Shown here one piece after another: positions 1 through 9,390 of a stretch of 64,000 nt of DNA. Within the stretch, counting starts at the first letter, position 1, and each line of letters begins with the position of its first letter. Origin of the DNA: Boseongicola sp. SB0665_bin_10 (GTDB lineage Bacteria; Pseudomonadota; Alphaproteobacteria; Rhodobacterales; Rhodobacteraceae); NCBI GenBank assembly GCA_009838075.1, contig VXSG01000052.1, forward strand, positions 62,001-126,000, in the 5' to 3' direction. Under the pieces are notes generated by a model. That model searched no databases. It worked only from the letters and a program-made list of their open reading frames with translations, and had not been told where the DNA came from. The position numbers were made by a program, and so were the translations under genes.

Positions 1-357
1 CCACGTCCGCGGGACCGCCTCGCAACACCGCGAGCAATCAATGGGCTGCGGCGACCGGAACCAGGGCCAGCCTTGACATGGATGCAAGCGCAAGGAGTTT
101 GGCGCAGACACCTGGAATGCGCGTGACGTTTCCAGAGATCATGCTCTCAATCAGGCACCTCGGCAATTGGTCGGGGCAACAAAGGGCCAACGCGGCAACA
201 GTGCTCTTGATGTGGCTCTTCGCGTAGGCGCCGACCGCGCCGGCGTTCCTCAAGAACGCCCCAATGCCCGCGGCGCGGCACGCACGCACCGATGGAATCC
301 CCCAATGCCGCCGCAGGCCACGCGAGCCGGCAGCCGCCACAAAACGCACGACAAGGA
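1..357. other. Intergenic stretch, no supported gene
   Basis: No gene with convincing family character was seen. A minus-strand open frame (38-349, 103 codons) runs toward the left edge, but it shows no recognisable motif and has no clear ribosome binding site. It could be a decayed gene end; I leave it uncalled. Confidence 0.4.
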
Positions 358-1050
358 TCAGATCTCAAGCGTCTCCATCACGTTCGGGGTGCGCACGTCC
401 ACGCCGGGCAGGCCGGCCACAAGTTCTTCCGCCGATTGGGCGAGAATCGGAAAGGTCTTGTAGTGGCAGGGAATCGCTGTCTTGAAATTGAAGTACTTCG
501 TCGCCGCCCAGGCGGCGCCCTTCATGTCCATCGTGAAGTGCCCGCCAGCGCAGAGAATCCCGATGTCCGGCGCATGGTATTCGCCGATCCAAGCCATGTC
601 CGCCATGATGTCGGTGTCGCCCGAGGCGTAGATGCAATGCCCTTCCCCGCGAATGATGTATCCGGCCTCGGCGCCAGCATAAACCGGTCCTGCTTCGGAA
701 CCGAGCGAGGACGAGTGGGTCGCCGCAACCATCGAGACCGCGACCTTGCCCAGATACACCGTGCCGCCCTTGTTGAATCCCACCGTCGCCACGCTTTCGG
801 TCGCCTCCCAATGGCCCATCAGGTCGTAGATGCCGACGAGCGGCGCCCCGGTCTCCCGAGACAGCGCAAGCGCATCTCCCGTATGATCGCCATGCCCATG
901 AGTCAGGAGGATGTGGGTGGCACCCGCTATCGCAGCGTCGCGGCTCTCCTCCGGAAAGACGGGGTTGCCGCTCAACCACGGATCCAGGAGCAGCGTCTGG
1001 TCCTCGATCTCGATCCGGAATCCGCCGTGGCCCAGCCAAGTGAGTTTCAT
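358..1050 (-). CDS. Metal-dependent hydrolase, UPF0173 / metallo-beta-lactamase fold
   Basis: This is a cytosolic metallo-beta-lactamase-fold hydrolase of the UPF0173 (YtkL-like) type, about 230 residues, the usual family length. The metal-binding motif H-x-H-x-D-H is visible at residues 51-56 (THGHGDH). A second metal-ligand region, SGDTD, lies in the middle, and a late CHYKTFP stretch carries another conserved His. The start was placed at position 1050 rather than at the longer frame (1074) because GGAGGT lies about seven bases upstream of this ATG and the protein then begins MKLTWLGHGG, as family members do. The physiological substrate of UPF0173 proteins is not known. It diverges from the ceramidase-like gene with only 44 bases between the two starts, so the two promoters must overlap. 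Confidence 0.9.
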   Translation of the reverse strand: MKLTWLGHGGFRIEIEDQTLLLDPWLSGNPVFPEESRDAAIAGATHILLTHGHGDHTGDALALSRETGAPLVGIYDLMGHWEATESVATVGFNKGGTVYLGKVAVSMVAATHSSSLGSEAGPVYAGAEAGYIIRGEGHCIYASGDTDIMADMAWIGEYHAPDIGILCAGGHFTMDMKGAAWAATKYFNFKTAIPCHYKTFPILAQSAEELVAGLPGVDVRTPNVMETLEI

Positions 1051-1094
1051 TTGCACCTCCCAAATGTCCTGCAATCAGGATAACAGGAGACGAC

Positions 1095-1730
1095 ATGGAG
1101 TTGACAGGCTCAATCGACGGATATTGCGAACGGACGGATCCCGCGTTCTGGTCCGAACCTGTCAACGCGGCCACCAACCTGGCCTTCCTCGTGGCCGCAA
1201 TCGTGATGTGGGCGCGAACGCGCGGCATGCCGGCAGGGCAGATGCTGTCGGCGCTTCTCTTCCTGATCGGAGTCGGGTCGGGACTGTTCCACACCTTTGC
1301 AACGGGATGGGCCGCGCTCGCTGACGTCGCGGCAATCGTGCTGTTCACGTTGGCCTATCTCTACATTTCGAACCGCGACTTCATGGGCTGGCCGATCTGG
1401 ATTTCAGGGATCGGCACCTTGGCCTTCCTGCCTTATTCCCTGGTCCTGACGCGGATCTTCGAAACGCTGCCTTTCTTCGCGATTTCGAGCTTCTATTGGC
1501 CCCTGCCCCTTCTCATCCTCGTCTACTCGGCGCTGTTGCTGCGATCCTCCCCGGTGACGTCCCGGAACCTTGCGATCGGCGCGGGGATCCTTTGCGTTTC
1601 GTTGACGGCCCGGTCCGTGGATGAACTGCTCTGCATGGCCTTCCCGCTGGGAACGCATTTCGTCTGGCACCTGTTGAACGCGATCATGCTCGGCTGGATG
1701 ATAGAGACCTGGCGTCGCCACGAATCCTGA
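1095..1730 (+). CDS. Ceramidase-family (CREST) integral membrane protein
   Basis: A 211-residue polytopic membrane protein with the hallmarks of the alkaline ceramidase / CREST superfamily (Pfam ceramidase). It has an N-terminal YCER...FWSEP segment, an N-A-A-T-N-L-A stretch at the first membrane helix, SGLFHTFAT carrying the conserved Ser and His, a DE pair at RSVDELLC, and the C-terminal H-x(3)-H arrangement GTHFVWHLLNA. These residues form the predicted zinc site of the family. About seven hydrophobic segments are visible. The start has AGGAGA six bases upstream. Eukaryotic members hydrolyse ceramides, while bacterial members act on unknown lipids or amides, so the substrate is left open. 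It is transcribed away from the adjacent hydrolase. Confidence 0.85.
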   Translation: MELTGSIDGYCERTDPAFWSEPVNAATNLAFLVAAIVMWARTRGMPAGQMLSALLFLIGVGSGLFHTFATGWAALADVAAIVLFTLAYLYISNRDFMGWPIWISGIGTLAFLPYSLVLTRIFETLPFFAISSFYWPLPLLILVYSALLLRSSPVTSRNLAIGAGILCVSLTARSVDELLCMAFPLGTHFVWHLLNAIMLGWMIETWRRHES

Positions 1731-2247
1731 TCCTGCACATTCCGATCCAGGCTTGATCGGAACGCGAACGACACGCGGCAACTCGAGGCAGTCTCTCTTG
1801 TCATTCGTTGTCGAACCGTTGCGGCACGGTCTTGGAATTCCATTGGCGGTCTTCCCGCGCCAAGACGCGATAACGTGCTGCGAATCCGGCAGGTCCGCGT
1901 GGCCGAAAATTGCGAGAAGGCCCTCGGCATCGAGATGCTCGAGCGTCTGATTGCGGGGCTGCATGGCGCAAGGCCCGGCCAGGGAGGCGACAAGCATCCG
2001 GATTGCCACGAGGGGACCTGGTGGCATGCCGGCGGGAATCGAACTGCCGGGATCCGGCCAAGGCGACCGATCAGGGGCATGATCCCTGGTTGCCGGAAGG
2101 CGCGGGTCGGATTCCGGCTCGCGCACCTCGAACGCGAGACGCCGCTCTGGACACGACGCTGACGAGGGCGGCGGTGTCACCGGGCCGGCCCTTGCAGGGA
2201 TCCATGCCGGCATCCCGTTCGCCCGCCCCGAAGGGGGAAGGGCAGGC
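1731..2247. other. Intergenic stretch with a possible decayed minus-strand coding piece
   Basis: About 517 bases separate the convergent ceramidase-like gene and the flavoprotein gene. On the minus strand, roughly 2010 down to 1810, one frame reads protein-like: a hydrophobic start (MLVASLAGPCA) followed by an acidic, ordinary-looking stretch (LDAEGLLAIFGHADLPD). It then degenerates into low-quality sequence that would run into the ceramidase-like gene. No family is recognised. It may be a broken small exported protein or chance. Confidence 0.25.
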
Positions 2248-4287
2248 TCAAATGAAGAGTGTCGGGCGTTCGCGCTTGAAGATGCGGTCTTCGGGTTCGC
2301 TTCCAAGAAGTTCGCGGGCGTGCCGATGGCCAGAATAGACGGCGGCCTGGATCGTTCCCGGGACCTCGGCGTCGCCGATGGTGCGATGCGGGATGTCTCG
2401 TCCGTGCAGTTCGCGGGACAGTGCTTCGTCCGGCATCCGGTTGGTAACGGATATCAATGTCGCGCCGAGAATCGGGTCGACCCGGTCACCGGTATCTGAT
2501 CGCACGATGTGCAGGGCACCGTTCTCCCAGCTCGTGGCCGTAGAATTTGGATGCATGTGCACGCCGGACGCCTTCAATTCGGCGATCATTCTTGGTTGCT
2601 CGAGCGTGCTCATCATCCAGCCGCCGATGATCGGCGCGCCGGTCACGATGTGAACGTCATGCCCCTTGTCCGCGAGATGCGCCGCAAGCGCGTTCGCCAT
2701 GTAGTAGTGATCGTCATCATATATGACGACCATTCCGTGCGGCACCGCCCCGTGCAGGATGTCGTCGGGGGTCAGCGCATGACCCGCGAATCCCTCGATT
2801 GGCGTCAGGTTGGAACGACCGCGTCCGTCATCCAGCCAGCGTGCACCCGTCGCAACGAGGACTTCGTCGGCGTTGAACTCCGCAATTCCGTCAGCATCGA
2901 GGTTGCTGTTCGGAAACAGGCTGACATTTGCCATCTGTTGCAGCTGATAGAGCCGATAGTCGCGCACCCGACCCCAGGCAGACAGGTTCTTGATTCCCGC
3001 TTCCTTCGCAACCCGGCCGCCCATCTCCGGCGCCTTGTCCGCGACCGTGACCTCGTGCCCTGCACGTGCCAGCGTCAGCGCCGCCTCCAGCCCGGCAGGG
3101 CCTCCTCCGACGATCAGGACGCTCTTCGTCTCTTCCGATCTTGGCACGAATTCAGGATGCCAGCCGCGACGCCACTCCTCGGAGACGGTGGGATTCTGGG
3201 TGCAGCGCACATGAATGCCGGACACTTCGACCGACACGCACACGTTGCACCCAATGCATTCGCGAATGTCGTCCACCCGGCCCTCCCGGACCTTGGTCGG
3301 CAAGAAGGGGTCCGCGATGGAGGCCCGCGCGCTGCCTATGATGTCGAGCACGCCGCGCCTGACCTGACTTGCCATTGCATCGGGCGACGTGAACCGGCCG
3401 ACTCCCTGGACCGGCTTTTGCGTTGCCAGCTTGACGAATCTCGTCACGTCTTCCTGAAAGCCTTCCCGTTCGTAGCGCGATGTGCTGCTGTCCGCGCTCC
3501 AGCCCGAGACGTTGACGTCCCAGAGATCGGGCAACTCGGCCAATGCCTCCACCGTGTCGCGTCCTTCCCCGTCGAACTGGATGCGCCTCGGTCCTGTTGC
3601 TTCGTGCACTGCAAAGCGCAAGGCGATCGCCATTTCGCCTGCGGCTTCGTCCAGCGCGTCCTCCAGGACCTCGCGCAGAAGCCGCAGGCGATTCTCGAAG
3701 GAGCCGCCGTATTCATCGGTCCGGAAATTGTAAGCCGGCTGCAGGAAGTGCCACAGGATCGACGCGTCATGCGCGGCATAGACATAGGCGATGTCGTAGC
3801 CGGCTTTCTTTGCTCGCCCGATTGCGGCCCGGTGCGACCGCCGCAGGCGCCGGATGTCGGACTTGTCCATCGCCTTTGCCGAATAGGGCATTTCCGGCTT
3901 CAACGACGGCATGCTTGACGGCCCGAGGATCGGGTAGCCGTTTTCGATCCCGCGCGACCTCAATCCCGTATGACCAAGCTCGATCGACGCCAGCGCCCCG
4001 TGTTCATGGATCAGTTCAACCGAGCGTGCGTGCACCTTGACGTCGCCGTCGTCCCAAAGTCGTTCATAAGGGAGGCCAGAGAGATCCGACGTCGGATCGA
4101 TCTCTGTCAATTGCATCCCCACGATGCCCCAACCGCCCTCGGCCCGCATCGCGCGGTTGCCGATCGCACCGTTGGGCTGAAGGTAGGAATTGCCGTTGGC
4201 GTAAGGCGCCACCGAGAACCGGTTGGGTGCCGTGACCGGTCCGATCCGGACGGGTTCGAACAATGCCTCAAATCGCTGATCCACCAT
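2248..4287 (-). CDS. Trimethylamine/dimethylamine dehydrogenase-like FMN/4Fe-4S flavoprotein
   Basis: A 679-residue member of the TMADH / 2,4-dienoyl-CoA reductase family. An Old Yellow Enzyme-type TIM barrel occupies about residues 1-340, followed by a 4Fe-4S cluster motif CIGCNVC near 342-348 with a fourth Cys in RCTQN. An ADP/NAD-binding domain follows with VLIVGGGPAG near 390. Segments such as YGGSFENR, SIADPFLP, RRGWHPE and ATGARW match TMADH very closely, more so than dienoyl-CoA reductases. Methylophilus TMADH attaches FMN covalently to Cys30; here the equivalent position is Ala30 (PYANG), so FMN should be non-covalent. The likely role is oxidative N-demethylation of an amine, but the substrate is unknown. 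Last gene of the tct operon, three bases after the Tm-1-like gene. Confidence 0.88.
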   Translation of the reverse strand: MVDQRFEALFEPVRIGPVTAPNRFSVAPYANGNSYLQPNGAIGNRAMRAEGGWGIVGMQLTEIDPTSDLSGLPYERLWDDGDVKVHARSVELIHEHGALASIELGHTGLRSRGIENGYPILGPSSMPSLKPEMPYSAKAMDKSDIRRLRRSHRAAIGRAKKAGYDIAYVYAAHDASILWHFLQPAYNFRTDEYGGSFENRLRLLREVLEDALDEAAGEMAIALRFAVHEATGPRRIQFDGEGRDTVEALAELPDLWDVNVSGWSADSSTSRYEREGFQEDVTRFVKLATQKPVQGVGRFTSPDAMASQVRRGVLDIIGSARASIADPFLPTKVREGRVDDIRECIGCNVCVSVEVSGIHVRCTQNPTVSEEWRRGWHPEFVPRSEETKSVLIVGGGPAGLEAALTLARAGHEVTVADKAPEMGGRVAKEAGIKNLSAWGRVRDYRLYQLQQMANVSLFPNSNLDADGIAEFNADEVLVATGARWLDDGRGRSNLTPIEGFAGHALTPDDILHGAVPHGMVVIYDDDHYYMANALAAHLADKGHDVHIVTGAPIIGGWMMSTLEQPRMIAELKASGVHMHPNSTATSWENGALHIVRSDTGDRVDPILGATLISVTNRMPDEALSRELHGRDIPHRTIGDAEVPGTIQAAVYSGHRHARELLGSEPEDRIFKRERPTLFI

Positions 4288-4290
4288 GGC

Positions 4291-5529
4291 TCACGCCATC
4301 CTGATGGTGCCGTCAGCGACCCAACGGTCGATGATTTCCACGACCTTCTCGGAAAACGCCAGGTCGTTGATGTGGCAATCCATAACCGTCAACTCGATGG
4401 GCGCGGTCATCTCGGCCTTGTAGGCCTCGACCATCGCTGCCAGCGCCTCCGGATCATGGGCGGGCATGCCCTCGGTGTCCCAGGCGTGGATGCCATGGGT
4501 CGGCAGAACAAACCGGACCGGACCTTTCGACTTCTTGAGTCGCCCCGCGACCTCCCTGGCCAGGTCGCAGCGTTCCTCGGCGGAGAGGGCGGCCGAGGCG
4601 AGCAGGCGGTTGTGGGCGTGAAACTGGCGATCGCGAAAGCGTTCGGGCACCGGTTGCCAGGCCGCAAAGTCGATCATGTCGCCGAATCCGGGCGCGGCTA
4701 TGATCGGCGTGCCCCGACGCCCCGCCGCGGTCATCCGGTCCGCGCCGGCATTGACGACGGAACCGACCATCAGGTTGCCGATTTCGGCGACGGCAAGCTC
4801 CAGGACACAGGCGAAATAGCCCTGTTCGGCAAGGCTCTCCATCGCCATGCCGCCCATGCCGGTGCCGTGAAACACTGCCAGCGAAAACCCCCGATCGATC
4901 AGCGGTTCGCGCAGGTGCACCATGTATTTCAGCGCCGAGGACCCGAAACTGACCATGCCGATGACCGGGCGGTCCGGGTCTGGCGCCGTCACAGCTTGCG
5001 CGGCTCCCCAGACCGCCCCTGCCGCCTGGCTGAGCGTCGCCATGCAAATGTCGTTCAGCCCGTAGAGACCGCCGGCCCACAGGATCATCTGGATGTCTGC
5101 AGAGAGACGCTCGGGCGGGATCAGGGCGGAAAAGGCAACGGTCGAGACCACGTATTTCGGCACGCCGATCGGCAAGGCGCGCGCGCAGTCAAGGGCGAGA
5201 TCCGTTCCCATTGTGCCGCCCAACGCCAGCATTCCGTGAATCTTGCCGCCCGCATGAAGATTCGCGGTCAGTTTCGCGGCCCCCTCGGCCATGATCTGCA
5301 TCGCGTGATTCTCGTCGCCGCTGTCGATGGCATCCTGGATGGTCTTGCCGGCGGCCTCGGCGACCTGGTGCTTCGAGATGTCAGTGGGTGCTTCGGGATC
5401 ACCCAGAACGCTCACGTCCATCGAGATCACGTGGCCGCCAAGACCTCGGATACGATCACACACGAAATTCAGCTCGGCATCCTTCGTGTCGTAGGTGCCG
5501 ATCACCAGAATTGTCCTTGCGTCACTCAT
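4291..5529 (-). CDS. Tm-1-like ATP-binding domain protein (UPF0261)
   Basis: A 412-residue protein of the UPF0261 / Tm-1-like family, named after the ATP-binding N-terminal half of the tomato Tm-1 resistance protein. It begins with the family-typical IGTYDTKDAEL stretch and carries glycine-rich loops (ALGGTMGTDLA, GSSALKYMVHLR, FHGTGMGGMAMESL) and a C-terminal THGIHAWD segment. The start is supported by GGGAGG about eight bases upstream. Bacterial members have no firmly established reaction and often lie beside a TIM-barrel partner, which is absent here. Instead it sits between two amine-oxidising flavoproteins, suggesting a role in the same pathway. No membrane segment or signal peptide is seen. 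Family assignment is confident, function is not. Confidence 0.88.
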   Translation of the reverse strand: MSDARTILVIGTYDTKDAELNFVCDRIRGLGGHVISMDVSVLGDPEAPTDISKHQVAEAAGKTIQDAIDSGDENHAMQIMAEGAAKLTANLHAGGKIHGMLALGGTMGTDLALDCARALPIGVPKYVVSTVAFSALIPPERLSADIQMILWAGGLYGLNDICMATLSQAAGAVWGAAQAVTAPDPDRPVIGMVSFGSSALKYMVHLREPLIDRGFSLAVFHGTGMGGMAMESLAEQGYFACVLELAVAEIGNLMVGSVVNAGADRMTAAGRRGTPIIAAPGFGDMIDFAAWQPVPERFRDRQFHAHNRLLASAALSAEERCDLAREVAGRLKKSKGPVRFVLPTHGIHAWDTEGMPAHDPEALAAMVEAYKAEMTAPIELTVMDCHINDLAFSEKVVEIIDRWVADGTIRMA

Positions 5530-5550
5530 CTTGCCCTCCCAATTTCTGGT

Positions 5551-8016
5551 CTAGCCCCGCATGATCTCGCCCCCGGGGTCATAAAACGGTGCCAACTGAA
5601 CCTTCAGCGGACACATCTCTCCGGCGATCTGGACTTCGAAGCCTCCCGCATCGATCCAGTCCTGGCTGACGCCGTCGCCGCAATGCAGACTCGCCAATCC
5701 AACCATGGCCTCGATCCGGAAGCCCCAATCGCCGGACGTTACGAAACCAACGATCTCGCCGCCTTTCCAGACGGGTTCGTTGTGGATGAGATAGGGCCCT
5801 GCACCGGCGGTCAGGCCCGGAACATTGATGCAGACGGTCCGCCACTTTGTTGCCGGCGCTTCCGCTTCTTTCTGCGCGGCCAGGCGCGCCCGGCCAACGA
5901 AATCGTCTTTCGAGAGATCGACGGCAAAGCCGAGACCGGTCTCGTACGGCGTATCGTCTTCGCCAATGTCATGACCGAAATGGCGAAATCCCTTTTCGAT
6001 CCGGCAGGCATTGAGCGCAAACATCCCCATGTGCCGCAGGCCATGCGGACGACCGGCATCGCAAATGGCCTCGTAGAGCCCCGCTGCAAACTCCGTTGGA
6101 AACAGCATCTCGTAGCCAAGTTCGCCCAGGAAGGACCGTCGGATCACCCATCCCCGGGCATAGGCCAGGTCAACCTCGCGCGCGGCGCCGAAGGGAAACG
6201 CATCACCCGAAAAGTCGTCAAGGCTGAGACCTTGGAGGATCTCGCGGGATTTCGGGCCATGAATCGCAAGCAGGCAATGTGCCGAAGTTGCGTCGAAGAC
6301 CTCGAAGCGCATGTCCGCCTCGGCATGCTGACGAATGTACTGTTGATCGCGGATCTGGCCTGGATGGCCGGTGACGACGATGAAGCTGTCCTTGCCCAGC
6401 CGGGTGACGGTGACGTCTGCCTCGATCCCGCCGTTCTTGTTCAGAAACTGCGTATACACCGAAGCCCCGGGTGCGACATCCATCTGCGCACCGCAGATCC
6501 GGTCAAGAACGCGCTGCGCGTCAGGGCCCTGCACCACGATCTTTGCATACATGGACTGATCGACCAGGACGGCCGCATCCCGCGCGGCGATGCACTCCTG
6601 CTGCACGAATTGCGACCAGGGCTTCCAGCGAAGCGACGGCGCATCGGCCCAGCCGCCACCATCGGTGTCGAAATACATCGGAACTTCCCACCCGATCCGC
6701 TCGGCAAAGCACGCCCCGGCTTCCTCAAGCTCGCGGTGCAGCGGAACGCGGCGGACGCCTCGGGTGGAGCGCACCTGATGTCCGGGCCAGTGCAGTCCGT
6801 AGTGAAAGCCCACGGATTCGGCCGCCCGATCCTGATTGTAGCGGGTATTGGCCTGGAAGGGATGTGCGCGTGCCGCCAGGAGCGGACCCATTGATCGTGA
6901 AGGGCTGCCATCGATCAACCACTCCGCCATGGTCAGCCCGACGCCGCCGGAGTTGAGGATGCCGTTGGAATTCATGCCCGTCGCGACAAAGACGCCCCGC
7001 ACTTCGGGGGCCGGTCCCAGGTACGGGCGGCCGTCCGGCGTAAAGCTCTCCGGTCCGCAAAAGAACGTCTGAATGCCCATGGTGCCCAGCGACGGCATCC
7101 GGGCAAACATCCGTTCAAGTTCGGGCTCCAGATGCTCCATGTCGAATGGAAGCTCGTCGAACTCGAAATCCTCCGGGATCGGATGATCCTTGGCCCACGT
7201 CTTGCCCTGCGCCTCGAACGCCCCGATCAGCAATTTGCCGGCATCTTCCTTCCAGTAGGTTCGCTCTTCGCTGATGTTGAGGATCGGCTGGGTCGCAGGC
7301 AGGCCTTCGACGGGTTCCGTCACGATGTAGAAGTGTTCGCAGGCATGAAGCGGAATCGTGATTCCGTGCGACTTGGCAAATGGGTGGCTCCACATTCCGG
7401 CCGCAATCAGGACCTTGTCCGTTGCGATGGTGCCCTGGTCCGTGACAACGCCGACGACCCTTCCGTCACGGACCTCCAGGCGCTCGACCCTGGTCGCCTC
7501 AAAGACCTGTGCACCCTGCGCGCTGGCCCCCTTCTGCATTGCGACCGTCACATCAAGCGGATTGACTTGCCCGTTTGACGGCACGTGAAAGGCTGAAATC
7601 ACGTCTTCCGTGACAAGGTCGGGCCAATGCTCCGACAATTCCTCCATCGGCATCATTCTGGCTGGAATTCCGACACGGTTCGCGTGGTCATTGCCGCGCA
7701 GCAATTGCTCGTGACGCACGTCGCTCAGTGCGAGGTTGATCGTGCCGTTCTGCTTGTAACCCGTCGCCTGACCCGTCTCGATCTCAAGGTCCTGGAAGAG
7801 CCTGGCCGTGTACTTTCCCAGTTCCGTCTGGGCCGCGCTGTCGCGAAGCTGGCCAACGATTCCGGCGGCGTGCCAGGTCGTGCCACTGGCAATCTTGCGC
7901 CGTTCGACCAGAACGGCGGGTACGCCGCGATGGGCCAGATGGTATAGCGTGGAGACACCAATGATGCCACCGCCGATGACGACAACTGGCGCCCGGGCTG
8001 GAAGGTCTGCTGCCAT
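5551..8016 (-). CDS. Dimethylglycine/sarcosine dehydrogenase-like FAD oxidoreductase fused to GcvT domains
   Basis: An 821-residue, two-part enzyme. The N-terminal D-amino-acid-oxidase fold has the FAD-binding GGGIIG at residues 15-20 and TTWHAAG with His49, which in dimethylglycine and sarcosine dehydrogenases is the covalent FAD attachment site. The C-terminal half is an aminomethyltransferase (GcvT) domain with its C-terminal barrel (FVTSGDWGFRIEAMVG), which in relatives passes the oxidised methyl to tetrahydrofolate. Length and architecture match the family. The predicted reaction is oxidative demethylation of an N-methyl amino acid, yielding methylene-THF or formaldehyde. It follows the aminotransferase gene after 21 bases and precedes the Tm-1-like gene, within the tct operon. 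The exact substrate (sarcosine, dimethylglycine or another) cannot be read from sequence. Confidence 0.9.
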   Translation of the reverse strand: MAADLPARAPVVVIGGGIIGVSTLYHLAHRGVPAVLVERRKIASGTTWHAAGIVGQLRDSAAQTELGKYTARLFQDLEIETGQATGYKQNGTINLALSDVRHEQLLRGNDHANRVGIPARMMPMEELSEHWPDLVTEDVISAFHVPSNGQVNPLDVTVAMQKGASAQGAQVFEATRVERLEVRDGRVVGVVTDQGTIATDKVLIAAGMWSHPFAKSHGITIPLHACEHFYIVTEPVEGLPATQPILNISEERTYWKEDAGKLLIGAFEAQGKTWAKDHPIPEDFEFDELPFDMEHLEPELERMFARMPSLGTMGIQTFFCGPESFTPDGRPYLGPAPEVRGVFVATGMNSNGILNSGGVGLTMAEWLIDGSPSRSMGPLLAARAHPFQANTRYNQDRAAESVGFHYGLHWPGHQVRSTRGVRRVPLHRELEEAGACFAERIGWEVPMYFDTDGGGWADAPSLRWKPWSQFVQQECIAARDAAVLVDQSMYAKIVVQGPDAQRVLDRICGAQMDVAPGASVYTQFLNKNGGIEADVTVTRLGKDSFIVVTGHPGQIRDQQYIRQHAEADMRFEVFDATSAHCLLAIHGPKSREILQGLSLDDFSGDAFPFGAAREVDLAYARGWVIRRSFLGELGYEMLFPTEFAAGLYEAICDAGRPHGLRHMGMFALNACRIEKGFRHFGHDIGEDDTPYETGLGFAVDLSKDDFVGRARLAAQKEAEAPATKWRTVCINVPGLTAGAGPYLIHNEPVWKGGEIVGFVTSGDWGFRIEAMVGLASLHCGDGVSQDWIDAGGFEVQIAGEMCPLKVQLAPFYDPGGEIMRG

Positions 8017-8037
8017 GACGAGCCTGCCTACCCGCTG

Positions 8038-9390
8038 TCAGGCCGCACCAAGGCCGGAGTCGAGCGCCGAGATGATCGCCTCGATCTCGCTTTCCGAAAT
8101 GACCAGCGGCGGCGACAGGAGAATGTTGGGTCCGGAAACGCGGACGATGACACCGTCTTCATAGGCCGCGTCATGAACCCGCTTGGCCACCTTCGGATCG
8201 ATCGGCGTCTTGGTCTCACGATCCTCGACCAGTTCCAACGCGGCCATGAGGCCTTCGCCGCCGCGCAGGTCTCCGATGATGCCGTGCTTGTCCTTGAGCG
8301 CCTTGAGCGCCTCGAAAAGCTGCATGCCTCGCGCCGCAGCGTTGTCGTTGACGTTAAGCTTGACGGTTTCCTTGAGCGTCGCGATCGCCGCCGCTGCACC
8401 GACGGGATGGCCTGAACAGGTGTACCCCGAAGCAATGTAGGCGCGACCCGTTTCGTCACCCTCGAACGCGTCGGCCACATGCTCGCTCACCATGACCGCT
8501 CCGAAGGGAAAGTACCCGTTGGTGATCGCCTTGGCCGTCACCGCGAAATCCGGCTTGACGCCCCAGTGGCGCGCGCCCGACCAGCTTCCGGTGCGCCCGT
8601 AGCCAGTGATCACCTCGTCCGCGATCAGCAGAATTCCGTTCCTGTGGCAGATCTCGCGCACGCCGGGCATGAAACTGGCATGCGGAACGATCACGCCGCC
8701 TGCGCCGAGAACGGGCTCCATGATGAACGCCGCGATGGTCGCCGGGTTCTGGAAGGCGATCTCGTCCTCGATTGCCTGCAGGCAGAGCTGGGCAAGTTTC
8801 TCGGGATCGCTTTCGTTGAAGGGATTGCGATAGGTCCATGGGCACGGCATCTGGTGGCATCCGGCCAGCAGCGGCTCGTACTGCGTCCGGAAGGGCGAAT
8901 TGCCGTTAACCGAGGCTCCGCCAGCGTGCGTGCCGTGATAGCCCTTCTTCAGGCTGAAGTACTTGATCCGGCCTTCTTCGCCGCGCAACTTGTGATACTG
9001 CCGCGCCAGGCGCAGCGCGACTTCAACACCGTCGGACCCTCCGGACGTGAAGAACGCCCGGGTAAGGCCATCCGGTTCAAAGAACTCGCGAAGCATCCAG
9101 CTGAGTTCGATCGAAACGTCATTGGTCGTGCCGCGAAAGATCGAGTAGTAGGGCAGCGCGTTGAGCTGCGCGTACATGGCGTCCTTGATGGCATCGCAGG
9201 AATAGCCGAGGTTCACGTTCCAGAGTCCACCGACGGCATCGATGACTTCATGCCCGTCAAGATCGGTAATTCGCACACCCGATCCCCTGGTCAGGATCTG
9301 TGGTGCGTTGGCACGCATGTCCGCCGGATGTGCCATTGGGTGCCACAGGTGCTTGGCGTTGTTTTCCTTCAGGAAATTACTGTCCTTCAC
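8038..9390 (-). CDS. Class III (omega) pyridoxal-phosphate aminotransferase
   Basis: A 450-residue PLP enzyme of fold type I, class III. The N-terminal HLWHPM motif is typical of omega-aminotransferases acting on terminal amines with pyruvate as acceptor. TSGGSDGVEVALRLAR binds PLP phosphate, LLIADEVITGYGRTG carries the conserved Asp, and Lys287 in TAKAITNGYFPFGAV is the expected Schiff-base lysine. The start codon is GTG at 9390 with a good GGAGGG seven bases upstream. It lies between tctA and the dimethylglycine dehydrogenase-like gene on the same strand. The inferred role is transamination of the primary amine left after N-demethylation, giving an aldehyde or keto acid. Taurine, beta-alanine or putrescine-type substrates are possible, and context does not decide. 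Confidence 0.9.
   Translation of the reverse strand: MKDSNFLKENNAKHLWHPMAHPADMRANAPQILTRGSGVRITDLDGHEVIDAVGGLWNVNLGYSCDAIKDAMYAQLNALPYYSIFRGTTNDVSIELSWMLREFFEPDGLTRAFFTSGGSDGVEVALRLARQYHKLRGEEGRIKYFSLKKGYHGTHAGGASVNGNSPFRTQYEPLLAGCHQMPCPWTYRNPFNESDPEKLAQLCLQAIEDEIAFQNPATIAAFIMEPVLGAGGVIVPHASFMPGVREICHRNGILLIADEVITGYGRTGSWSGARHWGVKPDFAVTAKAITNGYFPFGAVMVSEHVADAFEGDETGRAYIASGYTCSGHPVGAAAAIATLKETVKLNVNDNAAARGMQLFEALKALKDKHGIIGDLRGGEGLMAALELVEDRETKTPIDPKVAKRVHDAAYEDGVIVRVSGPNILLSPPLVISESEIEAIISALDSGLGAA

Noticed and set aside
3970-6894. 974-codon plus-strand open frame opposite the demethylase operon
   Set aside because: It lies antisense to two genes with clear family motifs; the frame is kept open by high third-position GC and its translation has no recognisable domain.
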